Assembly: GCA_021823385.1 (NCBI GenBank)
Contig: JAKAOC010000151.1
Span: forward strand, 1-6,191
Origin: Actinomycetes bacterium
GTDB lineage: Bacteria; Actinomycetota; Acidimicrobiia; Acidimicrobiales; Acidimicrobiaceae
Direction: 5' to 3'
DNA length: 6,191 nt
Positions within the stretch are counted from its first letter, which is position 1. Every line of letters begins with the position of its first letter. Under the pieces are notes generated by a model. The model was not told the DNA's origin, did no database searches, and saw nothing but the letters and a program-made list of their open reading frames with translations. Both the position numbers and the translations under genes were made by a program. Shown piece by piece: positions 1 to 6,191 of the stretch.

Positions 1-2032
1 GAATGCGCTGTGGATGGGAGGACGAGGCACCAAGAAAAAGCATGTCCCCTTTGCCCACCAGGCGTTCGGCACCGGGCTGATCGAGTATGACCCGCGAGTC
101 GGCGAGCGATGAGACCGAAAAAGCCATTCGCGAAGGGATGTTCGCCTTGATCAGGCCGGTGATGACGTCAACGCTCGGGCGCTGAGTGGCGATCACCAGG
201 TGGATGCCAACCGCCCTAGCCATCTGTGCGATGCGGCAGATCGACTCTTCGACGTCGCGGGCGGCGACCATCATCAGGTCGTTCAACTCGTCTACCACCA
301 CCAGGATGAAGGGAAGCCGTGAAAAGCGGGGCGCCGGGGTTTCATCGAAGAGTGGAGCCGGCCCGGACTCAACTTCCACCTCACCCGCCAGCTCCGCGGG
401 AAGGTCGTCGGCGCCCATGTTGTCCACGATCTGGTTGTAGCCGTAGATGTCGCGCGCGCCCAGCTCCGAGAGCATGTCGTACCTGCGCTCCATCTCCTTC
501 ACCGCCCAGGCCAAGGCATTCGCCGCCTTCTTGGGATTGGTGACCACCGGGGTCAGGAGGTGAGGCACGCCGTTGTACTGCCCGAGCTCCACGCGCTTGG
601 GATCTACGAGGATCAGGCGCACCTGCTCAGGCGTCGAACGCATCAGGATCGAGGTGAGAACCGAGTTGAGGCAGGAGGACTTGCCCGACCCGGTAGCACC
701 TGCGATGAGTATGTGAGGCATCTCGGCCAGGTTGATCAATACAGGCTTGCCGGAGATGTCGCGCCCTGCCGCCACGGCGAGGGGATGGGTATTGGCGTCG
801 GCCTCGGGTGAAAGCAGCACATCCGCCAATGCGACCACAACTCGCTTGTGGTTGGGAACCTCGACACCTATAGCGCTTCGGCCGGGGATCGGCGCGAGTA
901 TGCGCACGTCGGCCGCTGCCATTGCGTAGGCGATGTCCTTATGAAGCGAGGTGACGCGTGCCACCTTTACGCCAGATCCGAGCTCAAGCTCGTAGCGCGT
1001 GACGGTCGGCCCGACCGTCATGCCCACCAGGGAGGTCTCCACCTTGTGGGTGGCCAGCGCCTCCGAGAGCACCTTTCCCCTCCGCCAAAGCTCGTCCTTG
1101 TCAAGCGACCGGCTCACCGACCGCTTGAGCAGGGTTGAAGCGGGTAGCTTCCAGGCCACCTTGCCCCTGACCGGCGCTGGGGGCGCGGACCCCGCGCCAT
1201 CCGATTCCACACCGTCTGGGGCGGCAGGTGCGAAGTGCACTTCGCCGACGGCATCCTCGGCCGCGGCGGCTTCACCCCCCTCCGGGGCTGAAATGCTCGG
1301 GGCTCCCTGTTCATAGCCCGGCTCCGAAAAACGCTCGAGGAATGCGGGAGTCGCCTCCTGCTCGACATCCTCGTCGTCCATCGCACGGCGGCTGCGCGAT
1401 GCGGCATGTCGCGCTTGGCGGCCGGCCAACGACTCCAGTAGGGGCCCACGCAGCCTGCGGACCAGCCGGATCGGGGAATGACCGAGCGCGTCGAACAAGA
1501 ACGCCAGCATTGCCAGCACCACGACCAGCTTTGCCCCTCCCGAAGAGAGAGCGGCGGCAAGCGCGGCGAAGGTGTAGTGCCCCAGCGCCCCACCCCGCGC
1601 AGCCATTGACGCGCCTCGGCCCGCCACGCTCCAGCCGGCAAGCTCCGCTGCCAGCGCCCAAAGGCCGAGCGAGAAGGAGAGCCGGAAGCGGCGCGGAAGG
1701 CGCGCCCGCATATCCAGCAGCATGAAGACGCTTACAACCACCAGAAGCAGGTACGCGGCCACTCGAACCGGCCCGAACACGTAGGCCATTGCCCCGTCCA
1801 GGTCGCGGCCGAGTGTGCCGAGCACCGACATGAAGGAGAGAAGGAATACGGCCGCGACCGCCAAAAGGAGAAGACCCGCCAAATCGGCCTGATGGCCACG
1901 CGGCTCGGCCTTTTTCGAGCCAGCCGCCCGGCTCCGCCCTCGCGACGCCGCCCCGGAAGGGGGCTTGGAGCGGCCCTTGGCGGAGCTGCGCGGCGCGCTG
2001 CGCTTGGATGTGCCCCTGCTAGACAGCGTCAC
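1..2032 (-). CDS. ftsK: FtsK/SpoIIIE-family DNA translocase (5' part; runs off the left edge)
   Basis: This is the membrane-anchored, ATP-driven double-stranded DNA pump that clears and segregates chromosome termini at the division septum. The window holds the first 677 residues; the stop codon lies outside. Seen in order: a basic Ser/Arg/Gly-rich cytoplasmic leader (about 1-48), roughly four hydrophobic membrane segments (about 50-72, 86-108, 118-137, 153-181), an Ala/Glu/Pro-rich low-complexity linker (about 200-295), the alpha domain, then the RecA-like motor. Walker A is GATGSGKS at 445-452. Further family motifs are LVDPKRVEL at 475-483, Walker B VVVDEL at 578-583, and IATQRPSVDVITG at 614-626. 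The last visible residues, KGDMLFLG at 661-668 and PQRI at 674-677, match the late motor domain, so the end of the motor and any gamma (KOPS-reading) domain are missing. The linker is short compared with the very long E. coli linker. The frame is open upstream only to a TGA at 2089-2087, and the only ordinary start codons in it are GTG at 2032 and GTG at 2041; neither is ideally spaced from GGGAGG at 2039-2034. The family call is certain, the exact start is not. Confidence 0.95.
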   Translation of the reverse strand, partial: MTLSSRGTSKRSAPRSSAKGRSKPPSGAASRGRSRAAGSKKAEPRGHQADLAGLLLLAVAAVFLLSFMSVLGTLGRDLDGAMAYVFGPVRVAAYLLLVVVSVFMLLDMRARLPRRFRLSFSLGLWALAAELAGWSVAGRGASMAARGGALGHYTFAALAAALSSGGAKLVVVLAMLAFLFDALGHSPIRLVRRLRGPLLESLAGRQARHAASRSRRAMDDEDVEQEATPAFLERFSEPGYEQGAPSISAPEGGEAAAAEDAVGEVHFAPAAPDGVESDGAGSAPPAPVRGKVAWKLPASTLLKRSVSRSLDKDELWRRGKVLSEALATHKVETSLVGMTVGPTVTRYELELGSGVKVARVTSLHKDIAYAMAAADVRILAPIPGRSAIGVEVPNHKRVVVALADVLLSPEADANTHPLAVAAGRDISGKPVLINLAEMPHILIAGATGSGKSSCLNSVLTSILMRSTPEQVRLILVDPKRVELGQYNGVPHLLTPVVTNPKKAANALAWAVKEMERRYDMLSELGARDIYGYNQIVDNMGADDLPAELAGEVEVESGPAPLFDETPAPRFSRLPFILVVVDELNDLMMVAARDVEESICRIAQMARAVGIHLVIATQRPSVDVITGLIKANIPSRMAFSVSSLADSRVILDQPGAERLVGKGDMLFLGASSSHPQRI

Positions 2033-2033
2033 A

Positions 2034-2039
2034 CCTCCC
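2034..2039 (-). promoter_or_regulatory. Shine-Dalgarno-like GGGAGG at the ftsK start
   Basis: The minus strand reads GGGAGG just before the ftsK start region and is the best anti-16S match there. It lies only one base from GTG 2032 and lies downstream of GTG 2041, so it fits neither. Its spacing of seven bases would suit an in-frame CTG at 2026-2024. Treat it as a likely ribosome contact whose start codon is unresolved. Confidence 0.4.
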
Positions 2040-2101
2040 ACGGTACCAGTTCCATGCCTCCGGCAAGAGGCGGAATTACAGCCTTGTCACCAACGCTACC
2101 C

Positions 2102-2126
2102 CGCAGCCGGCCTGAGCCGGGCTGCG
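2102..2126 (-). terminator. GC-rich hairpin right after the rnj stop; possible terminator or mRNA 3'-end structure
   Basis: Beginning three bases past the rnj TGA, the minus strand can fold into a stem of ten pairs. Seven pairs (CGCAGCC with GGCTGCG) are followed by one bulged C at 2119, three more pairs (GGC with GCC) and a TCAG loop at 2115-2112. No T-tract follows; the next bases are GGGTAGCG. It is therefore not a classical intrinsic terminator, though GC-only hairpins have been proposed as terminators in high-GC actinobacteria. It could instead protect a 3' end or partly separate ftsK expression from the upstream genes. The pairing is seen directly; the role is inferred. Confidence 0.35.
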
Positions 2127-2129
2127 CGC

Positions 2130-3830
2130 TCAGATCTCGGTGACGACGGGAACCACCATGGGCCGCATCTTGGTACGCTTCTCGATCAGCTTCGCGGTCG
2201 CCTTGCGTATGTGTCGCGCAACTGTCTCTGAGTCCGAGGCGCCCTCGGCCGCCGCGACCCCGATGGCCCGCAACACCGCGTCGCCAAGGTCCCCGAGCAG
2301 CTCCTCTACAACGTCATGCTCGTCGTCGGCATGGTGCGCCCATCCACGCGTGATTATCTCCGGTCCGGTTATCACCGCCCCGCTACCCGCCTCCAGGGCG
2401 ACCACCACAATGACCACCCCGTCCGAGGCAAGCGTCCTGCGGTCGCGCAACACGCCCTTGGAGATTCCATCCACGGCCCCGTCGACATAGAGATAGTTGG
2501 CACTGACCCTTCCCCGCTTGGCCAGAACCCCATCACCGACCTCGATGACGTCGCCGTCGAGGGCTACGATCACCTGGTCCTCGTCCATCCCCATCTCGAC
2601 GGCCAGAGCCGCATGGCTGGAGAGGTGACGGAACTCGCCGTGCACGGGAATGAAGGGTTCGGGCTGGCAAACCGAGTGCATCAAACGCAGCTCGTCCCTC
2701 TTGGCATGGCCGGAGGTGTGAACCTTTGCGATGCCCGCATGTATCACCTCGGCCCCGCGCCGATGGAGGCCGTTTATCACCTTGCCAACTGCGGATTCGT
2801 TGCCCGGAATGATGTCGGCCGAGATGATCACCACGTCGCGCTTCGAGAGCTTGAGGAAGCGATTCTCGTTGGCCGCCATGAGGCTGAGCGCCGAGAGTGG
2901 CTCGCCCTGGCTGCCGGTGGAGATTACGCAAACCTTGTCGTCGGGGTACTGGGAGACCGTCTCGATGTCGGCCAAATGGTGCTCGGCGATCTCAAGCAGC
3001 CCCAAGCTTCGCGCCAGGGCGATGTTGCGACCCATGGAGCGGCCCAAAGGAAAGATCTTCCGCCCGCAGTCGATGGCAGCGTCCGCTATCTGCTGGATCC
3101 GGTGGATGTGCGACGCGAAGCAGGTGACCACGACTCTCTTGCCCCTATATCGGGGCATTATCTGGTCCAGAACTTCGCCGACACCGGACTCGGATTGGGA
3201 GTGTCCCTCCTCCTCGGCATTGGTGGAGTCCGCCATCAACAGCCGGATACCCTCGGTCCTGGCAATTTGGGCCAGCCTTCCAAGGTCAGGAAGACGGCCG
3301 TCCACCGGGCTCAGGTCGAGCTTGAAGTCACCGGTATGCACCACCGTGCCCACCCGGCTCCGGATGGCAAGGGCGTGCGCGTCGGGCACGGAATGTGTGA
3401 CCGGGATGAACTCGACGCTGAATCCGCCCATCTTCACAACGTCGCCGTCCTCGACCGGAACCAGCTCCGCCCGGCCCAGCAGTCCGGCCTCCTCTATGCG
3501 CGACCGTGCCAGCGAAAGGGCAAGCTGAGATCCCCAGATCTTGAGCGGCATCTCTCTGAGTAGGTAGGGGAGCGCGCCGATGTGGTCCTCGTGGCCGTGT
3601 GTCACGGCCACGCCAACAACCTTTTCGGCATTCTCCTGGAGGTATTCGAAGTCGGGCAGGATGAGGTCGATACCCGGCGTTTCCAGCGTCGGGAACATCA
3701 ACCCACAGTCGACAACAAGGATTTCACCGTCGAGCTCGAGGGCGGCACAGTTTCTGCCGATCTCGCCGAGGCCGCCCAGGAAGACGACCTTCAGGTTCTC
3801 GCTGGATTTGTTTTCATTGGAAGGACTCAA
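2130..3830 (-). CDS. rnj: Ribonuclease J (metallo-beta-lactamase / beta-CASP nuclease)
   Basis: RNase J combines 5'-to-3' exonuclease and endonuclease activity and works in mRNA decay and rRNA maturation in the cytoplasm. The 566-residue product is of normal family length. Numbering from TTG 3830, the N-terminal KVVFLGGLGEIGRN lies at 14-27. The metal-binding HGHEDH follows at 78-83, and HTGDF with the bridging Asp at 165-169. The beta-CASP part shows ADSTNAE at 200-206, CFASHIHR at 237-244 and STGSQGEP at 304-311. HTSGHA at 371-376 and PVHGEF at 395-400 (RNA 5'-end or phosphate contacts in the family) come next, before the C-terminal domain ending in PMVVPVVTEI. All catalytic residues I can check are present. 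A longer reading from TTG 3908 would add 26 Arg/Gly-rich residues and overlap dapA by 82 bases. I prefer TTG 3830: it has AAGGTGA upstream with seven bases between AGG and the start, shares two bases with the dapA stop, and places the conserved beta-strand 14 residues in. It is probably translationally coupled to dapA. Confidence 0.96.
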   Translation of the reverse strand: MSPSNENKSSENLKVVFLGGLGEIGRNCAALELDGEILVVDCGLMFPTLETPGIDLILPDFEYLQENAEKVVGVAVTHGHEDHIGALPYLLREMPLKIWGSQLALSLARSRIEEAGLLGRAELVPVEDGDVVKMGGFSVEFIPVTHSVPDAHALAIRSRVGTVVHTGDFKLDLSPVDGRLPDLGRLAQIARTEGIRLLMADSTNAEEEGHSQSESGVGEVLDQIMPRYRGKRVVVTCFASHIHRIQQIADAAIDCGRKIFPLGRSMGRNIALARSLGLLEIAEHHLADIETVSQYPDDKVCVISTGSQGEPLSALSLMAANENRFLKLSKRDVVIISADIIPGNESAVGKVINGLHRRGAEVIHAGIAKVHTSGHAKRDELRLMHSVCQPEPFIPVHGEFRHLSSHAALAVEMGMDEDQVIVALDGDVIEVGDGVLAKRGRVSANYLYVDGAVDGISKGVLRDRRTLASDGVVIVVVALEAGSGAVITGPEIITRGWAHHADDEHDVVEELLGDLGDAVLRAIGVAAAEGASDSETVARHIRKATAKLIEKRTKMRPMVVPVVTEI

Positions 3831-4753
3831 AGGGTCACCTTTATATCGAGCTCCGCTCCCGCGTCCGCCAGTCCCGCGAGGACTGCGGCCGCCTTTCCGG
3901 CGAGCCAATCCGGCCCCTGGCCGAGCGGCAGGCGGCAGTCCCCGGCGCCATGCCCGAGCAGGGACATCATCGCCTTGGTGGGAATCGGGTTAGGAGCTGC
4001 TTCAGAAGTTTCAAAATTGTATGAGGGCACCAGGGCCCGGTTGATCTCGGCTGCCCGCGCAACATCGCCGCCTGCGAAGGCATCCACCATGGCGGCGAAG
4101 TAAGGCGTCGCCCAGTGCGTGGCCACACCGATGACCCCTGCCGCACCTATGGAAAGCAGCGGCAAGGTCAAGGAGTCATCGCCCGAGTAGACGTCGAAGC
4201 CGTGCTTTGCCTGGCCGAGCAGCTCAGCCGTCGCCGCCGGGCTCCCTGCCGCGTCCTTGAGTGCTACAAGATTGGGGAGCTCATTGGCCAGCGCGACAAC
4301 CGTCTCGCCCGCAACCTTCCGCCCGGTGCGAACCGGTATGTCGTATAGGACAACGGGAAGTTTGGTGGCCTTTGCCACTGCACGAAAGTGACCGGCCATT
4401 CCGGACTGCGCGGGGCGGTTGTAGTAGGGCGCCACGGCCAGTATCCCGGCGGCTCCCACCCGCTCGGCAGCGGCCGTCATGTGGACGGAGTGGGCGGTGT
4501 CGTTACTGCCCGAACCCGCGACCACGGGAATGGTGACAGCGGCGACCACGGCCTCCCATATGGCGATCTTCTCGTCGTCGGTAAGGGTGGAGGCCTCTCC
4601 GGTGGTGCCGGTCAAGACCAGCGCCGTGTTGCCCTGTGACTGGAGAAAACGCGCAATCCCTACCGTCTTGTCGACGTCAAGGGCGCCCCCGTCGTCAAAG
4701 GCCGTCACCATGGCAGTGATGACCGGGCCGAACAGGTCAGCGGCAGTTCCCAT
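3827..4753 (-). CDS. dapA: 4-hydroxy-tetrahydrodipicolinate synthase (DapA)
   Basis: DapA condenses pyruvate with L-aspartate 4-semialdehyde, the first committed step of the diaminopimelate/lysine pathway. The 308-residue product is a full-length (beta/alpha)8-barrel aldolase of the DapA/NanA superfamily. Seen: GTTGE at 49-53, whose Thr residues form part of the catalytic relay; APYYNRPAQSG at 108-118; YDIPVRTG at 137-144, giving the catalytic Tyr137 and the substrate-carboxylate Arg143; Lys166 in ALKDAAG as the Schiff-base lysine; and SGDD at 190-193 with GAAGVIG at 203-209. This residue set fits DapA rather than N-acetylneuraminate lyase, and the adjacent dapB agrees. The ATG at 4753 has GGAGG five bases upstream. 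The last codon and TGA stop overlap the probable rnj start. Feedback inhibition by lysine cannot be judged from sequence here. Confidence in function is high. Confidence 0.95.
   Translation of the reverse strand: MGTAADLFGPVITAMVTAFDDGGALDVDKTVGIARFLQSQGNTALVLTGTTGEASTLTDDEKIAIWEAVVAAVTIPVVAGSGSNDTAHSVHMTAAAERVGAAGILAVAPYYNRPAQSGMAGHFRAVAKATKLPVVLYDIPVRTGRKVAGETVVALANELPNLVALKDAAGSPAATAELLGQAKHGFDVYSGDDSLTLPLLSIGAAGVIGVATHWATPYFAAMVDAFAGGDVARAAEINRALVPSYNFETSEAAPNPIPTKAMMSLLGHGAGDCRLPLGQGPDWLAGKAAAVLAGLADAGAELDIKVTL
3835..3841 (-). promoter_or_regulatory. Ribosome binding site deciding the rnj TTG start
   Basis: The minus strand reads AAGGTGA inside the last codons of dapA. Seven bases separate its AGG from TTG at 3830-3828, which is near-ideal spacing. 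TTG 3908, the alternative, has no comparable purine-rich element at a suitable distance. This site is the main reason for choosing the shorter rnj product. Confidence 0.65.
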
Positions 4754-4758
4754 TGTGC

Positions 4759-4763
4759 CCTCC
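4759..4763 (-). promoter_or_regulatory. Ribosome binding site of dapA
   Basis: GGAGG on the minus strand lies five bases before the dapA ATG, in the 33-base gap after dapB. It fixes the dapA start and is the cleanest ribosome binding site in the window. The gap is too short to show a convincing promoter, so dapA is most likely read from a transcript that includes dapB. Confidence 0.7.
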
Positions 4764-4786
4764 AGGTTTTTTCCGGTGAACGGAGT

Positions 4787-5602
4787 TCAGAAGCGTAGCC
4801 TGGCATCCACGATAGGGTCGAGCCCCACGGTCACGCCAGGAAAGTCGCGAATCGCCTTCACCGCCATCAACACCCCGGGCATGAAGGAACTTCGGTCGTA
4901 GGAGTCATGGCGGATGGTCAGCGTCTGTCCAGTGGTGCCCAGCACCACCTCCTGATGAGCCATCATCCCCTTGATCCGCAGCGAGTGCAGGCGAACGCCG
5001 CCCGGCAGCTCGTATCCGCGCGCCCCCTCGAGAGACGAGGTGGTCGGATCTGCCAGCAGCGGCTCACCGCGGCGGGCCTCCACCATCCGCTTGGCGGTTG
5101 TGAGTGCGGTTCCGCTCGGGGCGTCCACTTTGTTCTCGTGATGGAGCTCCACAACCTCGATCGTCTCGAAGAATGGAGCCGCCATCGCCGCGAACTTCAT
5201 CATCAGCACCGCGCCGATGGCAAAGTTCGCCGCCACGACGCAGTTTGCCGAGGACGCGGTAAAGGCCTCCTCGATCCTGGCCATCTCGTGCTCGCCGATG
5301 CCGGTAGTACCTATGACGGCGTGTATGCCGGCACCTGCACAGTAGAGGGCGTTGGAGACGGCAGCCTCGGCGCGGGTGAAGTCCACCGCGACATCGATGC
5401 TTCCAGGGGCCAGCCCTTCAGGAGAGGAGACGATCTGGATGCCGGTGCCGTTGATGCCGGTCGCCTGGGCCAGATCGATTCCCGCGAGGCGGGGGTCGAG
5501 GGCCGCGGAGAGCACCAGCTCCGGATCATCCATGACGGCCCGACAGACAGTCCTGCCCATCTTGCCGCCAGCTCCGAAGACCGCCACCCTCGTCTCAGCC
5601 AT
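4787..5602 (-). CDS. dapB: 4-hydroxy-tetrahydrodipicolinate reductase (DapB)
   Basis: DapB reduces the DapA product to tetrahydrodipicolinate with NAD(P)H, the second committed step towards diaminopimelate and lysine. The 271-residue product is of normal length. The N-terminal Rossmann fold carries VAVFGAGGKMGR at 6-17. VDFTRAEA at 73-80 and GTTGI at 98-102 belong to the cofactor-binding domain. The C-terminal substrate domain has NFAIGAVLMMKF at 126-137. The signature ELHHENKVDAPSGTAL at 152-167 supplies the catalytic His154/His155 pair, Lys158 and the PSGT substrate loop. MAHQEVVLG at 214-222 and RSSFMPG at 237-243 complete the tetramerisation and closing parts. The ATG at 5602 puts the first beta-strand six residues in, as expected; its ribosome binding site is weak (G-rich directly upstream, GAGG at 5618-5615). 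It lies 52 bases after pnp and 33 before dapA, consistent with one operon. Confidence 0.96.
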   Translation of the reverse strand: MAETRVAVFGAGGKMGRTVCRAVMDDPELVLSAALDPRLAGIDLAQATGINGTGIQIVSSPEGLAPGSIDVAVDFTRAEAAVSNALYCAGAGIHAVIGTTGIGEHEMARIEEAFTASSANCVVAANFAIGAVLMMKFAAMAAPFFETIEVVELHHENKVDAPSGTALTTAKRMVEARRGEPLLADPTTSSLEGARGYELPGGVRLHSLRIKGMMAHQEVVLGTTGQTLTIRHDSYDRSSFMPGVLMAVKAIRDFPGVTVGLDPIVDARLRF

Positions 5603-5654
5603 CTCGCCCCCATGCCTCGTTCAACTCATGCCCCCGCGGGAGCACTCGGGTGGC

Positions 5655-6191
5655 CTAGCGCCGTCCCTCGCGCCGGGGACGATTGCGGCGCGGGCGCGCA
5701 GCGCGCGCCTCTCCACGGCCGCCATCGGTCCCTGGGCCGAGATCACCGTACTCCTCGAGCAGCTCGTTCTCGAAGGCGTCCTCGAAGGAAACGGCACCTT
5801 CGCCGGCCTCGGGCATCTCCTCGCCATCCTCGGACTCGGCCTCGGTGGCCTCCTTGACGAGCGAGAGCGAGAGCTTTCCGGACGGGTCGATGTCGTCGAC
5901 CACAACCGTGAGCTCTTGGCCCAGCATGAGCACGTCCTCGACCCTGTCGATGCGCTTGCCGCCTCCAATCTTGGAGATGTGGAGAAGGCCGTCACGTCCG
6001 GGCAGGATGTTCACGAAGGCGCCGAACTTGGCAATTCCGACAACCTTGCCGGTGTAGATGGCACCGAGTTCCGCGGACGGCGGGTTGAGGATGAGTTCGA
6101 TCCGCTCGCGAGCGGCCTCGACTGCCTCGGTCTCCTTGCCGCCGATGGTGACGGTGGCGATTCCCTCGGCCTCGTCCAGGCTGATGTCAGT
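5655..6191 (-). CDS. pnp: Polynucleotide phosphorylase, C-terminal 178 residues (5' end outside the window)
   Basis: PNPase degrades RNA 3'-to-5' by phosphorolysis and can also add 3' tails. Only the C-terminal part is here, and the reading frame is open to the right edge. In fragment numbering, residues 1-36 (TDISLDEAEG, then the helix around EAVEAARERIELI) are the end of the KH domain. Residues about 42-112 are an S1 RNA-binding domain with YTGKVVGIAKFGAFVNILPG at 46-65 and DGLLHISKI at 67-75. FGAFVNILPG together with GLLHIS is characteristic of PNPase S1 rather than ribosomal protein S1. The tail after about 114 is strongly acidic (Glu-rich, 114-149) and then switches to an Arg-rich end (159-178). 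The two catalytic RNase PH domains lie beyond the window. The frame ends in TAG and is followed directly by dapB, without the M16 peptidase gene often found after pnp in actinobacteria. Confidence 0.95.
   Translation of the reverse strand, partial: TDISLDEAEGIATVTIGGKETEAVEAARERIELILNPPSAELGAIYTGKVVGIAKFGAFVNILPGRDGLLHISKIGGGKRIDRVEDVLMLGQELTVVVDDIDPSGKLSLSLVKEATEAESEDGEEMPEAGEGAVSFEDAFENELLEEYGDLGPGTDGGRGEARAARPRRNRPRREGRR

Noticed and set aside
1114..1725. Overlapping open frames on both strands (minus 1641-1114, minus 1661-1311 and plus 1228-1725)
   Set aside because: They fall in the membrane and linker part of ftsK, whose frame is open from its start to the window edge. Their products are Arg/Pro/Ala-rich with no family features.
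2042..2100. Possible promoter for ftsK (TTGCCG and TACCGT about 15 bases apart)
   Set aside because: The match to consensus and the spacing are poor, and the putative -10 would abut the start codon. I see no convincing promoter in this gap or in the dapB and dapA gaps.
2316..3563. A 415-codon plus-strand open frame opposite rnj
   Set aside because: It lies wholly antisense to the well-supported RNase J frame, its product has no recognisable motif, and long antisense frames are expected opposite GC-rich coding sequence.
5625..5650. CCCGCGGG palindrome in the pnp-dapB gap as a terminator or operator
   Set aside because: It is a short self-complementary GC run with no loop, T-tract or repeat partner, and is expected by chance at this GC content.
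4907..5857. A 316-codon plus-strand open frame opposite dapB and the end of pnp
   Set aside because: It runs across two conserved genes and their gap, gives a low-complexity His/Arg/Gly-rich product without domains, and is explained as a codon-bias shadow.
1..6191. A novel system such as a defence island, mobile element or CRISPR array
   Set aside because: All substantial coding capacity is taken by five recognisable core genes on one strand. No direct repeats, inverted terminal repeats, integrase, transposase or unexplained gene was found.

Overview
The window is a GC-rich segment in which every supportable gene lies on the minus strand, tightly packed in the order pnp (3' end only), dapB, dapA, rnj, ftsK (5' part only). 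Gene content, order, high GC, GTG/TTG starts and an RNase J in this position all point to an actinobacterium. A deep-branching lineage such as Acidimicrobiia is my guess, because the M16-type peptidase and thyX genes that often interrupt this cluster in Streptomyces-like genomes are absent; the class cannot be fixed from sequence inspection alone.

Layout, in the direction of transcription from high to low coordinates: 6191-5655 holds the last 178 residues of polynucleotide phosphorylase (end of the KH domain, the S1 domain and a charged tail). A 52-base gap follows. 5602-4787 is 4-hydroxy-tetrahydrodipicolinate reductase (DapB). After 33 bases containing a clear ribosome binding site, 4753-3827 is 4-hydroxy-tetrahydrodipicolinate synthase (DapA). 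Its TGA stop overlaps by two bases a probable TTG start of ribonuclease J (3830-2130). Three bases after the rnj stop there is a strong GC hairpin. After a 97-base gap comes a GTG-started FtsK DNA translocase, which runs off the left edge of the window inside its motor domain.

Functionally, two RNA-processing enzymes (PNPase, a 3'-to-5' phosphorolytic exonuclease, and RNase J, a 5'-to-3' exonuclease and endonuclease) flank two consecutive enzymes at the entry to the diaminopimelate/lysine branch, which supplies cell-wall precursor and lysine; FtsK then links to division and chromosome segregation. The spacing suggests that dapB-dapA-rnj, and possibly pnp, are co-transcribed. No RNA genes, mobile elements, CRISPR arrays, phage genes or stretches over 300 bases without a gene were seen. 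I found no evidence of a novel system: this is conserved core genome, and the points worth checking concern start sites, the rnj-ftsK junction and small family-level variations.
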